This document shows, in pieces, positions 60,501 through 64,000 of a DNA stretch of 64,000 bases. Every line of letters begins with the position of its first letter. Position 1 is the first letter of the stretch. The position numbers were made by a program, and so were the translations under genes. The notes under the pieces were generated by a model. That model was not told the origin of the DNA, ran no database searches, and was given only the letters and a program-made list of their open reading frames with translations. Where the stretch lies: assembly GCA_914767715.1 (NCBI GenBank), contig OU612071.1:3286001-3350000 (forward strand). Direction: 5' to 3'. This stretch comes from Membranipora membranacea. Its lineage: Eukaryota; Bryozoa; Gymnolaemata; Cheilostomatida; Membraniporidae.

Positions 60501-60855
60501 AGAGATACAAATACCGCGATTCACAGCGAGGAACCTAGTCTAACATAGCTTAGATATAAGAGATACATATACCGCGATTCACAGCGAGGAACCCAGTCTA
60601 ACATAGCCTAGATATATAGAGATACAAATACCTCGATTCACAGCGAGGAACCCAGTCTAACATAGCTTAGATATAAAGAGATACATATACCGCGATTCAC
60701 AGCGAGGAACCCAGTCTAACATAGCTTAGATATAAGAGATACAATACCGCAATTCACAGCGAGGAACCCAGTCTAACATAGCTTAGATATATAGAGATAC
60801 AAATACCGCGATTCACAGCGAGGAACCCAGTCAAACATAGTTTAAATACACAGAG
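60501..60855. repeat. 59-bp satellite, six units
   Basis: The unit AGAGATACAAATACCGCGAT continues with TCACAGCGAGGAACCCAGTC and TAACATAGCTTAGATATA. Units are nearly identical, so expansion is recent. Confidence 0.95.
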
Positions 60856-60859
60856 ATAT

Positions 60860-61829
60860 CACACTGAATATCACACTGAATTCGAGGTCATCTGCACCAA
60901 GGGTAAGATCTTATTATAAAGATTTTGAATGTTTATGTATTTTTATGACTAAATGATAAATGCCAAGATATTATTGTAAAATTATTGATTGATTTATTGC
61001 CTGACGAATAGAACCATAGTTATATTTTGTTATTATTGTTTAAAATAAATCCTTGAGCAATTCCACCGAGAATTGCACCAAACTCAAATCTAAACCAGTG
61101 CTCAGTAGTTGAGGCTAGCGCACATTGTACGATAGTAGCTCTACTTACCGCTGAGGTATTGTTGATCAACAGTTCAGTTGTGTTTTTGAAGTCTCTCTTT
61201 AATAACCGAATTATCAGCAATTATAAGTCCAGATCTGCTACCATTGCATTTGCACTACTTGAACCATACATATCGCGGATTGTAAAACAGAAAATTGGAG
61301 GATATTTTATTATTTGGGATTTCAGACAAGGAGTGAACAACTCCAAATTGCAGTCCGATTAATCAAACACAAAATTCATTCACAATAAATATCATATTAC
61401 ATTACATACAAAACAGAAGTAAACGTTAAAAATTCCAAGCTGATACTACCATGTACTAAGATGAAAACTATTGAGAGTCAAAATAAAATTTCTTCTGAGA
61501 TTTGAAATGAGGTAACAATAAGACAATTTACAATGGTTGTCGCAAAAATATAAATGAATCAGTATGGGCAGTTAGATTGTTAGCTATTTACATAACTTAG
61601 TTTCACAGTCTCCTAAGAGATAATTAATACATAGGTACCACCATGTAAAATGATGAAAAAAAATATGAGATAAAATACAAATTTCTTGGATAAGAAATGA
61701 GATGAAAATCTGAGAATTTATAATAATGATGCAGCAAACTAAATGAAACATAATTGGCAGTAAGATTCTAGGTCTATAAATGCAATGAACTATTCACAAT
61801 GCATGTATATGATATAATTATAGGTTGAT
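60860..61829. other. 3' flank of the MULE-type gene, nothing recognised
   Basis: AT-rich. A minus-strand frame at 61020-61220 (LLINNTSAVSRATIV, EFGAILGGIAQGF) is coding-like but has no identified family or exon partner. Confidence 0.4.
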
Positions 61830-63624
61830 CTACAGCTCCTGCTCAGAAGCTGTGAATTCTTCATTCACATCTTCTGAGCAGGAGTCGTCCTCAACGGCAG
61901 GCAGCATATGGTATGCCATATTTATTATTTGCCTGTAATAAATATTGTCTTCATCGAGTCGATCCCAGGCTTTTACCCAAAACCTGTTGAGTCTTTCACA
62001 TTTTAATTTTTTATTTAGACTGCTAAAGCCTGCTGAAATCTCTTTCAGCTCCAGTTCTACGGGAGATGACTCCTTCCGTAACTCTTCAATCAACATAAAT
62101 GTTGGGGGCTTATCAACTCTCACCTGGCGATTAAACTTGTTATGCCAGCCTGAAAACGGAAACAATATTATTCAATATGCACACATAGCTCCTGTTTTAA
62201 AGAAGCCTGTGAATATTATTTACTTTCAAGCTATAGTAACGCCTCCCAATATTTGGTATCATATCGGATGTCTCGGGATAATCAAGAGCACTGGCTCTTG
62301 ATCAACCAGATACCTCCAATAAGATTAGCCTATGAATTCAGTTGTACCAATGAGCTTCATTCAAATAAATTTTCATCGTCTTGTTATTAGCAATTCTTCT
62401 ACTACCTAAGCAATATGTCATATACCAAAAGGCGCTACTATAGCTTTAACTTTATGATTTAAAGCATAGATTTTTGTAACACAGAAACAAAATGTTGGTT
62501 GTTGCTCATTGCATACTGAGTGATGAACCTTTCTGATCAAGTGAAGATTGCTTTACAAGGGTTCAAATATGAACAACCTTAAACAAATTGTGAAATTGAA
62601 TGACAGTTACCTTCCAGAGAGTTATTTGTCCTTATCGCCTGTCGATACACACTCCAGAATTTTGGCTCAAATCTTCCATTGAACCATGTAAACTCAAAAT
62701 ACTCAAACAACTGCCTGAAGTGAGGCTCGTTGTTCTCCGCGACCACATAGCGATAAGCTTCCTGAATCAAGTTGACAGGTAGGTAGGAGAGCCCCCACAG
62801 AAACCCACAAACACGACGAGTGTTGTGGTGATGGCGATAGCCTGATGCGAGACCTGTAACATTAACCATGCACTATCAAGTTTTTGAGGTTGAGCTGATG
62901 TGAGAAGTTAAGCTAGTATAAAGTTATTCTTTTTTCGTGGTTACTAACCTTGTAGAGAAACTCGGCGATAACTTTTTGTGCTTTCTTAATTATGACTAAA
63001 TAACTTCATAAGAAGTTAAAATTTGATATTTATTATATTATTAATATATCGGTTTATTGCATATTTATAATCATAATATTATTATTAATCATAGTCATAG
63101 TTATTTATGCATAACGTTGACTTCTTACCAAGCTTTTGCACCCTGCGCCAGATGCATTTCCAGAAATGGAAGTTACATCTGACTATATGTACTCCTTGAA
63201 ACGCTGCTGAAGCAGCAGTCCAGATCCCTAAACAGACAAATGAGATGATTTATTATGATACAACTGTGCACAAGGCAATAAATGTCTTTTGTTTTATACA
63301 AATCGGAGGATCGGTCAAGGAAATATTACACAGAACAAGAACAACATTGCAAAACACTACCATGTTATTTGTTCTGTCACTGCGTGAAAAACATTCATAA
63401 AGATGATTGTAGATTGACAATAAAAGCGTGTATGTACCAAGAAAAAATGAAGAAGTTATTGACATCTTGTGAATTAAAATTTACAGTTTGTATTTCAAAT
63501 TTTACAGCTCAGTCAGGTGTGTTTTGATATTCTTTCACAAACAGTTTAATTGTGTACCTTTCTCAAAATCGATGATGATGGTTTGAACATTGAGATTGGC
63601 GATTTTCTTTAACTCATTGAACAC
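61830..63624 (-). CDS. MULE-type transposase, C-terminal four exons (possibly domesticated)
   Basis: Exons 63624-63558, 63227-63129, 62853-62611 and 62149-61830 join in phase, every intron in phase 1 at a Gly codon. Together they give ~242 residues ending at TAG (61830-61832). Visible MULE features: VQTIIIDFEKG (second catalytic Asp), VHIVRCNFHFWKCIWRRVQK (the C-x-x-H helix after it), FTWFNGRFEPKFWSVYRQAI, then RTNNSLEGWHNKFNR, the conserved C-terminal block with the likely catalytic Glu. The tail is acidic (EDDSCSEDVNEEF). The DNA-binding domain and first catalytic Asp should lie in upstream exons, partly beyond the window. All frames are open and all splice sites canonical. No terminal inverted repeat was found nearby. 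Confidence 0.8.
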
Positions 63625-64000
63625 CTATTAAAAGGCATAATGGAAAATATAATTGGAAAGCAGTCAGGCATTCTTTAAAATACAGCAAACCCGAATTTAA
63701 ACACACAGTCTCAAATAAATACAGTGGAATAGTATAGTAATTATATTAGAAGATGTCAAGAATTATTTGATACCAAGCTACTAGTTTGGAGAGATTAATT
63801 GTTACAGGAAAAAAAATGTCAACAATTGCATAAAATCCTACTTCCTCTACATTAAATCTGAAAGTCAGCCACAGACCAAAGTGTCTTACACGCAAGCGAT
63901 CAATCCTGCTATAGAGAATAATTAGCATGGTCATTAAAGTGAGGCTCTTCAATTGCCAAATCCGAGGAAAGTAGTTAAGAATAGGATCAGGTAACCACTT
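63625..64000 (-). other. upstream flank of the MULE-type gene
   Basis: No further MULE exon could be assigned. At the edge the minus strand reads WLPDPILNYFPRIWQLKSLT in one frame, which could belong to another exon of this or a neighbouring gene. No motif is recognised. Confidence 0.25.

Noticed and set aside
1-64000. CRISPR arrays, bacterial operons or ribosomal RNA genes
   Set aside because: The repeats are head-to-tail minisatellites without unique spacers, genes are split by spliceosomal introns, and no rRNA sequence is seen.

Overview
This is a eukaryotic, animal-type genomic window. It is AT-rich, its genes have many short exons with canonical GT/AG introns, and it is full of tandem repeats, segmental duplications and small DNA transposons. 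The two genes I can name with certainty (UCHL5 and cytidine deaminase) are ordinary animal genes. Intron density together with RING/LC8 and Ig/Cys-rich proteins suggests an invertebrate, perhaps a sponge or similar early-branching animal, but the sequence alone does not prove the taxon. All gene models were built by hand from splice sites, phase continuity and remembered family motifs.

Layout. 1-5.6 kb: no firm gene; a near-perfect 38-nt palindrome, paired hairpins and three degenerate copies of a ~0.9 kb unit. 5.6-14.3 kb: a ~3 kb segment present twice in direct orientation, with a diverged inverted copy between. The inverted copy (minus strand) keeps open, in-phase exons of an unrecognised gene; the two direct copies share a nonsense codon and are pseudogenes. 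14.4-16.2 kb: an AAACCCC-rich minisatellite and a LINE 3' fragment. 15.9-34.4 kb: a large, rearranged tandem duplication. Each half holds a two-exon minus-strand gene joining an N-terminal RING finger to a C-terminal LC8-type dynein-light-chain domain. Paralogous blocks in the two halves act as empty sites that date two insertions: a 1,481-bp hAT-like element (13-bp TIRs, 8-bp TSD) and a 267-bp MITE (20-bp TIRs, 3-bp TSD).

35.2-36.4 kb, minus strand: the last three exons of a cytidine deaminase with one in-frame TAA. 37.0-45.2 kb, plus strand, divergent from it: a complete nine-exon UCHL5/UCH37 deubiquitinase (318 aa). 45.75-53.5 kb, plus: a seven-exon secreted protein (278 aa) with a signal peptide, one Ig-like domain and a cysteine-rich C-terminal half. 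In UCHL5 and in this secreted protein one exon's 3' end plus its 5' splice site is tandemly amplified (26-bp x5 and 44-bp x14), giving arrays of candidate donors. The deaminase stop codon also lies in an 11-bp array.

54.0-57.2 kb, minus: a dead non-LTR retrotransposon (endonuclease and reverse transcriptase), abutting a ~0.9 kb 20-bp minisatellite. 59.6-60.9 kb: further satellites. 61.8-63.6 kb, minus: four exons of a MULE-type transposase gene, all joined by phase-1 introns, possibly domesticated. The most unusual system here is the duplicated RING-LC8 fusion, whose LC8 half has diverged far more than its RING half.
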